DNA of 64,000 nt from Rostratula benghalensis (Eukaryota; Chordata; Aves; Charadriiformes; Rostratulidae), in assembly GCA_013399305.1 (NCBI GenBank), contig VXAI01000194.1:1130591-1194590 (forward strand). Reading direction: 5' to 3'. Below are positions 49,001-59,818 of the stretch, in pieces (the stretch's first letter is position 1; each line of letters opens with the position of its first letter). A model generated the notes under the pieces. It worked only from the letters and a program-made list of their open reading frames with translations, searched no databases and was not told where the DNA came from. The position numbers and the translations under genes were made by a program.

Positions 49001-52000
49001 GGGTGCTCCAGTGGGAGGCTGCAGGAGGGATCCTTCCTGCTCTGGTTGCTGTTGAGGGTGGCAGAGCCCTCTCCTCGCCTTTGTCCAGCAGCGGTTGCTG
49101 CTTGGCTCCTGCCCCCAGGACCCGCCTCCTACCTGGCTGCCAGGTGAACCAGCCTCTCGGGGTTGATCTGTTGTTTCTCTGCAGGGAAAGGAAAGGGAGA
49201 GTTTGTAGTTTTGCAAGCTTCAAAGTCAAATGGGACACAAAATAAAAAAGCCAGGGTTTCAAGATGCTTGGCTTCTCCTTGAGGAGGAGGCAGAGGAACA
49301 GCACACGATGTCCCCGTGGCACGGCAGCTCTGGGAAAGCCCCACACGTGGCTCCCGTCTGCTGCTGTGGGCAGGAAACACAGAAGGGCTGGTATCCCCCG
49401 TTTTGGGGGGCTGGCTGTTCCCCTGCTCAAGGTGCTTGGCCTTGTGCTCGCTGGGGAAGGAGAGGTGCTGTGTCCTGATGGCAGATGTTTGGGGAAACTG
49501 AGGCCAGAGGGCAAGAAGTGCCTGCTGTAATGCAGGTTTTGGATTAGCCACCCCCTCTCTGACCGCTAAAGGTCTCCCCACCATAAGATGCTGGATCTCA
49601 CCATACTGGGCAGGCTGGGGCCAGCTCGCTTGGGTGGGATCTCTCAGCCAGGACATGGATTGCCTGCCTGACCCCTTGCATGTTGGCATAAAGGTGTAGA
49701 GCACTGGACTCAAAACCAGTCTGCCAGGTGACTTGTCCTGGAAGGCATCAGTGGTTGAAATGAAGTGCTTGGTCTTGGTGCTGGGGCTGTTATTTAGAGC
49801 CCGATCGTTAACTGCAGGGCTGCAGGCAACACCTATTTGTCTTTAAAAAGAAAATAATCATTCTGTGTACTAAATCTCTCCCTGCTGGCTGTTGGCGAGG
49901 CACCAGCGGATCAGCGAGGGAAGGTGACAGACGGTAACACCAGGGCAGGGCTTGGGGCAAAGTTCAGATGCGAGCCCAGGGCTGGACTACCCCTTCTGGG
50001 CTGCTTTGGGGCCGGGGTGGCTCGGTGCCCTGGTGCCCACAAGCCCGTCTTAGCTCCGCATCCCGGCCCCGGCGCGGTTCTGGTGCCAGTAACACCCGGG
50101 TAAATAACGGCGTGGTATCAGGAGGCAGGGAGGGCCCTGAAACCAAACCCTCCCCTGTGCCTGCGGCCGGGTTCCACCTCTGCTTCCCTGCAAAGGGCTT
50201 CAGGAGCTTCTCCCCAGTGCTCCGTGCCCGGGTCCCCTCTCGCCGCCCAGGAGGAGGTGAGTCCTGGCTTCTGCCTGCCTTTCAGCCCCGCTCCCCTGAG
50301 CCTCCCCAGCCTCCCTCCTCCATCCCTCTGCCCCTCTCCTTACAGATCCACGCTTCAGCTGCTTTTCCTACCCGGCACTGGTGATTCTTTCCAGCTAGAC
50401 CAGTCCATCTCTCTCTGTTCTATAAACAACATTAAAAAAAAAAAAAGTAATTGATGGCTACTGAGGCAAAATGCAATTTATAAAGCAAAGGGTTTATAAT
50501 CTGTTGCAATTCTATCTACAACTTGTTTGCTGTTGACAGCTGATGATCTCTGGCTGTGCATGAGTGTTGCTTCTGGGAACACTGGGATTTGTTTTTTCCT
50601 TAGAGCCCTCTGAGGGTGCGGAGTGGGGAAGAGCTGGGTCTTTTCTTACCCACCGATGAGAAATTCAGCCTCTCTGCCTCAAAACTGAAATTCTCAGGTA
50701 GTCAGGGGGACGGACAGATTCCTGCTTCCTCCCCAGTCCTTGGGATGTCTAGGGGGAAGAAAAGAATTTCTTTTTGTCTCTGTGGGTGGGAGAGATCTTT
50801 TACTTCATGTCTGGGATTTACCTTGGGATTAGTCCCCCTTTCTGTAAACCCTGGACTGGAGCAGAGAGTGGACATCACGTCTAGTTCAGTGCAGAGTGAG
50901 GGTGGTTCAGTGAATTTTGGCTCCTGAATCTGCTTCCTCTGGCTCACAGCAGCGGGGCTTCTGCTGCCGGAGCCGTAGGGCTGCAGCTCGAATTCCTATC
51001 CCAAGGCTGTCAGCCAGCTGGGCACCCCCCCCAGCACCGAACAAGGCTGAGACATCCTGTGTCTAGCCCACATCTAAGCAAGGTGGTTGCTGCCCCCAAT
51101 GGCTTCCTTGCAGATAGAGCTCATCTGAAGTAACGCTCAGCAGATCTGGGGCCTCCGACTAATCCTTTGAAGCCGCCTCTGGTGATGAAAGGAAAACTGT
51201 TGTTCTTCCCCCTCCGCCGTTAGCTTGCTGTTTGACCTTGGGCGAGTCTTCTAAATGTTCACAGTTGTTAAAAGGAGGCATCTTTGGTGACAGTCGAGGT
51301 CCAAGTGAGTGCGTGAGGGGGGAAGGTGAGGGATTTGGGAAGGAAAACAAGGTGTAGTCGTGGCGTGCACTTGGCAGCCCGTCGGCTCCCCAGCTCAGGA
51401 GCGGTGCCTCTCCTCCGCCGCAGCGAGAGGCGGGGAGCGATGCTCGAGTCTTTGTAAAAACCTCATCATCATCACAAAAATCCTCATTGCCACGCTTCCA
51501 CCTTCACCTTGGTCACCTCCACGAGGGTCACTGGGCTGGTGGCAGGAGGGGAGGAAAGAGAAAACCATCCCCATGGTACCCGTCTGTGCAGTGATGGAGG
51601 GGAAATGCCTGTGCTCCGTGAGGTTAGGGAACACTGATCTGCACCCTGTTTGGTGGTGATGTGGAGGTTTGTCTCTGCCCAGTGGAGCTGTGGCACGGCT
51701 GAGGGCCAGCACTGCTGGTCCAGCAGCTCCTCCTGAGCACTCACTGTGCATCCCACAGCCCTTCCAGACCTGCTCCACCAGGCATGGCCTCCAGCACTGG
51801 TTTCCTCAGCGGGCTGAGGAGGGAGGCGAGTGTTGGCCCAGAGGCATCCCCTGTAGGAGCCTTTTCCTCTCCCCTGGAATGGAGGCAGAGGATGTAGAGG
51901 GTGGCTGGGCTGCAAAACTAGATTTTTACCTCATTTCTCCTGATGGGATCACTCTCTGCAGCTGGGTGAGGAAGCTGGGTAGCAGGGAGCTGGCAGGGAG

Positions 52001-53260
52001 AGGGTGTACAGGCGGGTAGGTGCGTGGTTACAGCTTCCCCACCGTCAGGGAGGGAGAGACTGGAGATAAACTCCTCCGTGTCTCACATTCTGTTGAGCCT
52101 CCCCCATCCCAAGGGACCCGAAGCACTCGGGGGCTGCGCTGCCGTGGGACAGGAGGCAGAAGCTTCCCTGCAAACGGGGAGTGCAGGGAGCAGCCCAGAA
52201 ATGGGTCGTGAAGCGCATTCAGGCCAGCGGGACCTGTTGTGCCTTGTCCCCAGGGAGGAACTCGACAGTGGCTCGTTTAAGATGAGAAGGTGGAGTGTAC
52301 AGATCCTGAGAATTAGGCAGCAATTTGTTTTACTCCTGAATCAACATCTGTGCAGGAGCTTAATGAGTTGCCAACTCCACAGTAACTACAGACCATCTTC
52401 CCGAGGTGCTTTTAGCAAACCAGCAGTTTGGTGGACTAGGTGCTGGTAACCTCGCAGGATTTCTTTGGTTTGGAGACTGGCGTAGTGGCAATGCTCCCTA
52501 ACAGGATACTCTTCCCTAGCTGCTCAGCTCCTGTCCTGATCTGGTGGCCTCTCCCCTCTGAAGAGAGCTGGAGAAAGGGAGCATGTTACAGGGCAAATAA
52601 ATGACTCAGACTAATGAGTAAGGTAATTGCCATTCACTGTTAGACGAGGCTAAAGTGGGTCAGGTTTGTTTGTGAAACTCCACGGAGGCACCATCTGTTC
52701 TCTGTGCCCCGGCTCGGGGGCTGGAGGCAGGATTTGGGTGAAACTGCTTCCCCGGGAGCTGCGGGGCAGCACAGAGGATGCCCCGGTCATTAGGCAGGGG
52801 TACAGGTCCCTGGAGGTGACCCTGTGTGACTGCAGGCGAGTGCCTGCAGCCCTGCTCCTCAAAAGGGACTCCTAATTGATTTCACTGGGAGAAGGGACCC
52901 TAAATCCTTTGTCTCTCTGCCACAGCTGGGCAGGATGAAACTGGACAGGACATGGAGAGGTCATTAGACCTCCCTTAGCCCGAAGGCAAGATTGGATTTT
53001 CCCAAACCACATCCGACAGGTGCCTGTCTCGCCTGTCACAAGCCCTTGGAGAGAAACCTGGCACCAATATAGTTTGTGTCTTTTAACCCTGCCACTCTCC
53101 CAGATGTCCTCTCATCATCCTCCCGTGCCCACAAGCCTGTTGGGGTGGGGACTGCCTCTCTCAGCGATGCTGTGTCTGTGTGATACCTGGTTTTAGCCTT
53201 TCCCCCTGCTCCAGACCCCGCTGTGTCTAACAAGCTCTCTCTCTCCTCGCAGATCTCAGC

Positions 53261-53266
53261 ATGTGA
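53261..53266 (+). promoter_or_regulatory. Start-stop uORF (ATGTGA)
   Basis: ATG immediately followed by TGA, nine bases into the inferred exon 2. Such minimal uORFs are known to stall ribosomes or require reinitiation factors. Context at -3 is C (CAGCATGTG), so it is only moderate. Confidence 0.5.
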
Positions 53267-53364
53267 GCAGAAGGGGAAGCCTGGAGAGGGATCCCCGACA
53301 TCGCTGGGGCCACATCTGGCAAGAAGAGGAAGAGGAAAAGCCCCTTCCTTCACCATCGCTCAAA

Positions 53365-53472
53365 ATGGGAGGCAGCATCTGCCCGGCAGAGCAGGAAGGG
53401 AAGCTCCAGACCTTGCCTGTGGGGCATCCCTGGGAGCGCTGCAGCCGCAGCACCGCAGCTCTGTGTCAGTAA
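53365..53472 (+). promoter_or_regulatory. 35-codon uORF in SLC45A3 leader
   Basis: ATG at 53365 with A at -3 and G at +4 (strong context). It is open for 35 codons and ends TAA at 53470, 40 nt before the SLC45A3 ATG and out of frame with it. The peptide has no recognised similarity, so the likely role is limiting initiation at the main ORF. Confidence 0.5.
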
Positions 53473-53512
53473 GGGCTGTCGGGGCAGCGTGGCAGGGGGA
53501 GGCAGGGGCAGC

Positions 53513-53660
53513 ATGCTCTTCCACAACCGCAAGACCCAGCTCCTGCTGGTCAACTCCCTGACGTTCGGCCTGGAGGTCTGCCTGGCCGCGGGGATAACCT
53601 ACGTCCCTCCGCTGCTGCTGGAAGTGGGTGTGGAGGAGAAGTTCATGACCATGGTTTTAG
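53513..53660 (+). CDS. SLC45A3: SLC45A3 coding exon 1 (exon 2)
   Basis: Encodes residues 1-49 and the first base of Gly50: MLFHNRKTQLLLVN, TM1 (SLTFGLEVCLAAGITYVPPL) and GVEEKFMTMVLG at the TM1-TM2 region. The donor is TTTTAG|GTAGGC. Confidence 0.95.
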
Positions 53661-56600
53661 GTAGGCAGGTTTGGGTTTTTTTGTGTTTTTCTCGTCTTTG
53701 AGGTGCTTGCTTACCCTTCCAGACTGGAGGGCACGGGCAAATAAGGGCATGGAGGCTTGTCTCTGCAGGGGGGTGGCAGGGCTGCTGGTAGATCAAGGGC
53801 AGCCGTGTGTTTGGAGGGGGCTGTGACACAGCGAAGCTTACTGAGTTCTTGAAACGTTCCAGGCTTCTTTTACAGTGCACAGAGACCAGTGCCCTCCGGA
53901 TCTGTCCCCCTGACACCACCTTGTTTCTCTTTTCCAGGGATAGGACCTGTCCTTGGCTTGGTTTTCGTCCCGCTGATCGGGTCTGCCAGCGACCACTGGC
54001 GCAGCAGCTATGGCCGAAGGCGACCTTTCATCTGGATGCTGTGCCTGGGAGTCCTGCTGAGCCTCTTCGTTATCCCACATGCCAGCAGCCTGGCCAGCCT
54101 CTTTGCCCTCAACACTCGCCCGCTGGAGATCACCTTCCTCATCCTGGGCATCGGGCTACTGGATTTCTGTGGCCAGGTCTGCTTCACTCCGCTGGAAGCC
54201 CTGCTCTCAGACCTCTTCCAGGAGCCAGACAACTGCCGCCAGGCCTTCTCCGTGTACGCCTTCATGATCAGCCTGGGGGGCTGCATCGGCTACCTGCTTC
54301 CAGCCATTGACTGGGGGGGCAGCTTTCTGGCCCCATACCTGGGAGGGCAAGAGACCTGCCTCTTCAGCCTCCTCGCTGTCATTTTCCTGGGCTGTGTGCT
54401 GGCCACGCTCTTTGTGACGGAGGAGGCAGTCACCCAGGCGGATGTCCTGGATGGCCCCACGCTGAAGGATGCTCCCCTGAAGCCCTCTCCTCCTGCCTGC
54501 TGCTCTTGCCAGCTCTCCTGGAGCTCCTGTCTCCTGCAGGGCAGGCACGTGATGCAGGCCCTGAGAAACCTCTGCACGCTGCTGCCGCGGCTTCACAGCC
54601 TCTACTGCCGCATCCCCAAGGTCATCCGGCGCCTGTTCGTGGCCGAGCTCTGCAGCTGGATGGCACTCATGACTTTCATGCTGTTCTACACAGACTTTGT
54701 TGGGGAAGGACTGTACCACGGCGTCCCCCGAGCCAAGCCAGGCACGGATGCCAGACGCCACTACGATGAAGGTGAGAAGTGACCCGGCTGCTCTGAGGCT
54801 GCAGCGCCTGTTCCTTAGGGTTAGGATCATTTAGTGGGAGCTGGGAACAGGCTCAGCTCTGCTAGAAATGCAAAAAGGGTTACAGAAAATTAGACTTTCT
54901 GCAGGTGGTTCAGGACAAAACGTTCCTCTGTGGTCCCCAGAGTGTTCACGGTGGCCCAGATGAGGAAAAACACCTCTTTGTCCTCCGAGCTTCCCAGCTC
55001 GGAACCAGATCTGGCAGCGCAGTCCTGGCCTTGGGCTGAATTGTTAAGAGGCAGAACAGTCTGGCAGGTTGTGTCCTGAGCAGGATGGATCCAGCTTTGT
55101 CTGTGGGCTGGAGTTGCTGCTGCCAGGTCCTTTTATTCTCTCCTTTTTACTGAGGGGTGATGGTGCTCCCCACCTCTCAGAGGGCAGGGCTTGGAAAGCC
55201 AGGACGTGCTCAGTAGCAGTGAGGTGGGCTTTGCTGCATCTTCCTTTTGTGCTGCTGTGAGATTCCTGTCTCACATCTGTGTCTGGGGAGCCCTTGAGCT
55301 GTTTCCCCAGTTCTCACCCCTCTCTCCAGGGCTTTCTGGTGGTGCTCACTGCTGCAGACAGTAGCTGTGGTATCTTTATCAGGGGACTCTGCTCCGTGCA
55401 GCTCGTTGCCTGCTTGCTGTTGTTGCTTGCTGTCCTGTTTTGCCTGCTGTGTTCTGCCAGAGCCTTGACTCGCTGCCCAGCCCTTCTTTTCTTCTCCCTG
55501 ATCTAAGTATTTTATTCTTGGAGGCACCTTCCTGGCCTCCTCCTCCTCCAGCTGTATATCTTTCCCTCTGAGTTTTCCACTCACTGCTTCCGTGAGCTCA
55601 GCGGTAACACTGCCTCTTTGTGCTGAGTGTCTATTTAACTTAGAGGGAGCTTAATTATTGTTTAACACTTGCACTGTGTAGCTTTCAGCAGGTCAGGTCT
55701 CCATTGTGCTACCTGTCCTAGAAACGTGTGTTGAGTAATGATCCTTGCTTCTAAGAGTTAATGGTTTTAATTCCCTGAAATCTGATAGATCTCTGCAAAG
55801 GGTAAGGTCCGGATTGCTACCGGATACTGCAGTTGTTCAGTGGATGTTGTGTACTTTACTTTGGCTTAGGCACAATTCCTTGTTCCTTTTGTTCTGCTGC
55901 TGGTTTTGGCATCGGATAACAACAGATCCTGGTTCATGAGTAGGTGACAGATCCTGAGTCAAGAGCAGGAAGGTGGGAACAACAACCTCCAAAGACAAGA
56001 ACAGCGTTTGGATTGCTATCTCCCATCGCCCTTTTAGTTAGACTGGGGTGCCCAGGAGCGCGTGGAGGAAGTTCTCACTGGAGGGTGGAGGCTGGAGACA
56101 CAGGGGCTGGTGTGACCCTGGGATGTGTTAGGTGATGCTGCTCTGCTTCCTGACCCAGCCGTGGGGTTGCCAGGGCTGCTTGTGGCTGTGCCACGCTCTG
56201 CATGGACTGTCCTGAGGTGGGCACGAAGGAGAGGGAAGGAGGCCCAAAGGCTGGGTGAAGCCTGGGCGCAGTCAGGGCAGTGTCTCACCACCTCTGCTTA
56301 CCTGCAGGTGTTCGGATGGGTAGTTTGGGCCTCTTCCTGCAATGTGTCACATCCATCTTCTTTTCGACAATCATGGACCGGATGGTGAAGCAGTTTGGGA
56401 CGCGGGCGGTCTACCTGGCCAGCGTGGTCTTCTTCCCCGTGGCTGCCTTCGTCATGTGCCTTTCCCACAGCGTCATCATCGTCACCATCTCCGCTGCTCT
56501 GACGGGCTTCACCTTCTCTGCACTCCAGATCCTGCCTTACACGCTGGCATCGCTGTACCATCATGAAAAGCAGGTAGGGATCTGCTCCAGAGGGCCACGT

Positions 56601-59600
56601 GCTGGGTGGCTGTGAGGGGACAGCGTCACCAGCCTCTTCTGCCACTTGTAGCTGGTACAGCTGAAGTGACAGTTCAGCCCGTGGAAGAGAAACACGTGCC
56701 AGTGTGCAAAGGTTTTCCACATGTGCCTCCTGTCTCCAGGCTGCGTCTTCTCTGAAGATTCACCTGAAATGGAGGAGATCAGAGAGTTTAGCATCTCCTT
56801 CCTTAGGGATGCCCTGCTCACAACAAGGATTAGGCAATTATAAAAAGTGTTGAGATGGGAGAAATCAGCTGGGATTGACGTATGGAAAGGGATGTCCTGT
56901 GTTCCTTCTGTTCTGCATGTTTTTTGGGGAACTGGTGCAGGTTAGTTATACCTGTGTGCATTCTGCAATGGAGTCACATCTGCAGCACTGCCAGCCTGAG
57001 GTGCTAAAAACCTCAAGAATTTTCTGCCCTCGGAGCTCCTGCTTTCCAATTTTTGTCCATAGCGTGAAGAACAGTAAAATGAGCACTGAGGTTCTTCCCA
57101 TTCCCTTAGCTCTGAGAAGAATAAACGTTGTGAAACTTTTGACACCAGCACAAAAGCTAATAATCCTGCCCCACAGATGTTATCCTTGTGGAGGAGTCCC
57201 AGGAGGTTCCTGAGTTGCACACTGGATTAATAGGAGTTTCTCTTGTGCTGCAAATGCAAAATTAATTTGTGGTTTGAGAGCAGCTCTTTCATCCCCATGG
57301 CAGGCGGTTCACTGTGCAGTGAAATAAGTAGGAGTTTTTACCACAGGCATCCAGATGTTCACATTGAACGAATACTTCTGACCAACCCATCCCAATTTGC
57401 ACCAGGCACCCTGTCAAAATAGGGGTACGAGGGAGGGATCTGCTTTGCAAAAGCTTCGGTTTGGCTGGGATCTCCCATGGACAGCAGATCAACAGAATGA
57501 AAACCAAACTCTGCAGGCTGGGAATGTGAAGGCCACATGCCCGAATGTTTGCCAAAGGCTTGACGAGGAAACACTCGTAGCACAATGAGGTGTGGGGTAG
57601 AGCTGGGTTTGGTCTCTCTGGTGCCCTTCTGGTTCCTCCTTCCTTTACCAACGACTTTGCAGCCGGCTGCAGGGAGACCCCACAAGAAGCAGTCCCTAAA
57701 ATGTCTTTTGCAAGAAAACTCCATCTTCCCCATTTCTATTCTGTGCTTTTATTCTTACTGTTGAAATCTGTCATCATTTTGGTTTGCCTTCCCTCGTTTG
57801 TGTTTCCTCTCTTTTTTTTTTAACTTTAAACACTCCTCCCTGCCCTTTCTGTGCTGGGTTTTGAGTTGCTTTGAAGCCTGATGGCAATAGGAGGGGCAGG
57901 TGGAAAGATTCTTAAGCTCCCTACAAGATCAGCGATGGTCCCTGATTGATGTATTTAAGTGTAAATTCATGAGCCTGGGCAGAATTGAGGAGTTGAGGGG
58001 CACAGCGAGCAGCTGAGCAGAGCCCAGGTAAAGTTCTTCTCATCTGCTTTCTCTTCTCTGTCTGAATCCGAAGCTGTTTGTGCCACAGACCTGCAGAGGT
58101 GGCCTGGGGCGGTGTGGAGGGAGCCTGGCTGGTGCTGGCAGACACTGGGGCAGGGCTGGGCATCACTGGGTTGGATGCCCGGGCTCCTGAGAGCTCTGGG
58201 ATGGGTCTGCAACGGAGCTGGGGTGCCCACGCTGCCGCACCAGCGCTTCTCCCCTCCCCAGCTGTGCCCAGGATCCCCCCGAGAAGGGAAGGACAGTTTG
58301 GGCAAGCCCCCCTCCCTGGGTAGGGCGCTCTCTGCCCTCAGACAGGTGTTTTTGGGGTTTGGTTTGTTGGGGTTGTTTTTTCCCTTTTTATTTTGTTTGT
58401 TCACTCTGGCTGTGTGGATAATGGATTAACGTCCCTCGTTATTTGCTCTACCCCACGTGGACCGGGGGTTGTGCGTAAGGGCAAGGGCCCTGGAGTTTTG
58501 AAGCTGGAGCTCTGCCCTGTTTTCCCTGTTTGCACGTGACTGCCCCGATATTTGTTGGCGTTAACGTGGGGAGCTTTTTGACCCACGTGCTCTGGGTGAA
58601 AGCTGCTGGGGTGAACCCGTGCCCCGCAGATCGCGCTGCTTGAGCAAAAGCGAGGCAAGAAATGGGTGCAAAGAAGAAGATTTATTTTCTTTGTCTCTCC
58701 CTCCCCTCTCCTAGCCTGAGCAGGGGAGCTCAGGTCAGGCAGATGAAGCTGCTCAGTTGAGGTCACACATGCACAGTCCATTGCAGAGCTGAGAAAAGAG
58801 CTGTTTCTGATCACTTTTAAGTATTGGATATTAAAACGTGGCCCTGCATCCAGGACTCTGAACCTTCGGGCTCTTCTGCAGGAAGGTTTTGAGTTCCCGG
58901 GCACTCCAAGAGCCTCCAGCACAGCGAAGGCACCACCTCACTGGATTCCCCGCCGCGACTCGGGGTTGCTTCGAATCCCGTGCCAGTCGGGAAGAAGCCA
59001 GGCTGGCATCCTGGAGGCCAGGCTCACTGCAGGCTCCCCCCACCTCCAGCAGCCTGACCCCCCCCCACACACAAAGCACGGAGGTCTTGCCCCTCTGCCT
59101 GCTCGTTCCTCACGTGCCCCCCTCCTTTCCCCTAGGTATTTTTACATAAATACAAGAGCGAAGAGGAGGAAGACGCAGCCCGACTGAACAAGAAATCAGC
59201 CTTCTCTAAAGGCCTCCTTTCCAGCCAGAAGCTGCCTTACCAGAATGGACATGCTGGGAGCCTCTTCTCCTCCTCTTCTTCCTCCTCCTCCTCCTCCTCT
59301 TCCTCGCCTCCCGCCGCCAGCTCGGCTCTGTGCGTCAGCTCCTCCTGCGACGTCTCGCTCATGATGATGGTGGGAGAACCGGACTCGGTGGCTCCCGGCC
59401 GAGGCATCTGCCTGGACCTGGCTATTTTGGACAGTGCTTTCCTCCTCTCTCAGGTTGTCCCCTCCCTCTTCATGGGGTCCATCGTCCAGTTTACGCAGTC
59501 GGTGACTGCCTACATGGTGTCGGCCGCCGGCCTCGGCCTGGTAGCCATTTACTTTGCAACCAAAGTTGTCTTTGATAAGAGTGACATGGCCAAGTATTCG

Positions 59601-59606
59601 GTGTGA
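53513..59606 (+). CDS. SLC45A3: SLC45A3 (prostein), 12-TM solute carrier family 45 member 3
   Basis: Major-facilitator-type membrane protein of the SLC45 family, described as a proton-coupled sugar (sucrose-type) transporter. In mammals it is prominent in prostate and in oligodendrocyte lipid metabolism. Exons 53513-53660, 53938-54771, 56308-56573 and 59136-59606 join in frame to 572 codons plus TGA; the human protein is 553. Near-identity with human runs through TFGLEVCLAAGITYVPPLLL (residues 17-36), the family motif GRRRPF (75-80), LLDFCGQVCFTPLEALLSDL (123-142), CSWMALMTFMLFYTDFVGEG (288-307) and ICLDLAILDSAFLLSQV. The C-terminus is DKSDMAKYSV. Cytoplasmic loops at 211-278 and about 420-490 are divergent; the latter holds 13 serines. 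The start ATG at 53513 has A at -3 and leaves the N-terminus about eight residues shorter than human. No upstream in-frame ATG was seen, only a GTG at 53489. Confidence 0.97.
53938..54771 (+). CDS. SLC45A3: SLC45A3 coding exon 2 (exon 3)
   Basis: The 834-nt exon encodes residues 50-328: TM2 to about TM7, the GRRRPF loop, the central cytoplasmic loop and the conserved YHGVPRAKPGTDARRHYDEG segment. The loop about residues 211-278 (rich in Cys, Leu and Pro) is less like human and slightly longer. The acceptor is CTCTTTTCCAG and the donor G|GTGAGA. Confidence 0.96.
54772..56307 (+). other. SLC45A3: SLC45A3 intron 3
   Basis: 1.5 kb, GT...AG (GTGAGAAG ... TTACCTGCAG). No repeats or structured elements recognised; open frames in it are short and unrelated to the gene. 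Confidence 0.85.
56308..56573 (+). CDS. SLC45A3: SLC45A3 coding exon 3 (exon 4)
   Basis: Encodes residues 329-416: VRMGSLGLFLQCVTSIFFST, MDRMVKQFGTRAVYLASVVF, FPVAAFVMCLSHS, and ALTGFTFSALQILPYTLASL ending YHHEKQ. It covers TM8-TM10 and is strongly conserved with human. The donor is AAGCAG|GTAGGG. Confidence 0.96.
56574..59135 (+). other. SLC45A3: SLC45A3 intron 4
   Basis: 2.6 kb, GT...AG, ending in CCTTTCCCCTAG. No transposon recognised and only short homopolymers. Nothing else supportable. Confidence 0.85.
59136..59606 (+). CDS. SLC45A3: SLC45A3 last coding exon (exon 5)
   Basis: Encodes residues 417-572 and TGA at 59604. A hydrophilic cytoplasmic loop (VFLHKYKSEEEEDAARLNKK onward) contains a 13-serine run (residues 461-473). 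The conserved VGEPDSVAPGRGICLDLAIL, TM11 (LDSAFLLSQVVPSLFMGS) and TM12 (YMVSAAGLGLVAIYFAT) follow, with C-terminus KSDMAKYSV. The loop differs most from human (VFLPKYRGD...). Confidence 0.96.
   Translation, partial: VFLHKYKSEEEEDAARLNKKSAFSKGLLSSQKLPYQNGHAGSLFSSSSSSSSSSSSSPPAASSALCVSSSCDVSLMMMVGEPDSVAPGRGICLDLAILDSAFLLSQVVPSLFMGSIVQFTQSVTAYMVSAAGLGLVAIYFATKVVFDKSDMAKYSV
59268..59306 (+). repeat. TCC/TCT coding microsatellite (13 Ser codons)
   Basis: Thirteen consecutive serine codons, mostly TCC, within SLC45A3. A pure trinucleotide run prone to in-frame length change, lying in the cytoplasmic loop between TM10 and TM11. Confidence 0.9.
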
Positions 59607-59650
59607 CGTGGAAGGCACAAGGGCAGGGTGTGGGTGGCCAAACAAGACAC

Positions 59651-59690
59651 GTGTGTGTGTGTGTGTGTGAGTGTGTGTGTGAGTGTGTGT
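59651..59690. repeat. (GT)n microsatellite with GA interruptions
   Basis: About 40 bases of GT units broken twice by GA, 45 bases after the SLC45A3 stop codon. UG-rich RNA of this kind can bind CELF or TDP-43-type proteins, but no function is shown. Confidence 0.85.
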
Positions 59691-59810
59691 TCACACGGCC
59701 GCTCGCAGGAAGCCTTGCGTGGTACCTGCTGTCCCCACGCTCTTGCTTTTAGCCCCGGGGGCTGGCTCTGGGGCTGGGGGCAGGAGAGATGCAGCAGGGC
59801 TAATCTCAGG

Positions 59811-59818
59811 TGTAAATA
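59811..59818 (+). promoter_or_regulatory. Pumilio response element (TGTAAATA) in SLC45A3 3' UTR
   Basis: Exact UGUANAUA match, 205 bases after the stop codon on the sense strand. A single motif; role is inference. Confidence 0.35.

Larger units (their letters stand above)
34566..53252 (+). other. SLC45A3: SLC45A3 intron 1 (inferred)
   Basis: About 18.7 kb without a recognisable exon. Contents are an ancient CR1 fragment (35.4 kb), a 50-bp inverted repeat (35.83-35.94 kb), two CR1 fragments (36.9 and 48.6 kb), simple repeats (39.58, 40.38 and 46.91 kb) and an AT-rich patch (50.44-50.55 kb). It ends in the pyrimidine tract and AG at 53231-53252. Extent depends on the unverified 5' exon. Confidence 0.5.
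53253..53512 (+). other. SLC45A3: SLC45A3 5' leader within exon 2
   Basis: Follows an excellent acceptor (GCTCTCTCTCTCCTCGCAG, ending 53252). Upstream of the main ATG it contains an ATG-TGA start-stop at 53261-53266 and a 35-codon uORF at 53365-53472 in strong Kozak context (AAAATGG). A translationally restrained leader is therefore expected. The acceptor choice is inferred; a transcript could start downstream of it. Confidence 0.6.

Noticed and set aside
49676..49760. Segment resembling a tRNA anticodon arm (CTGGACTCAAAACCAG)
   Set aside because: No acceptable box A/box B pair (no GGTTCGA) and no acceptor-stem complementarity.
59196..59645. 149-codon minus-strand frame over the last SLC45A3 exon
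   Set aside because: Antisense shadow of conserved SLC45A3 codons; its Gly/Arg run is the complement of the TCC repeat.
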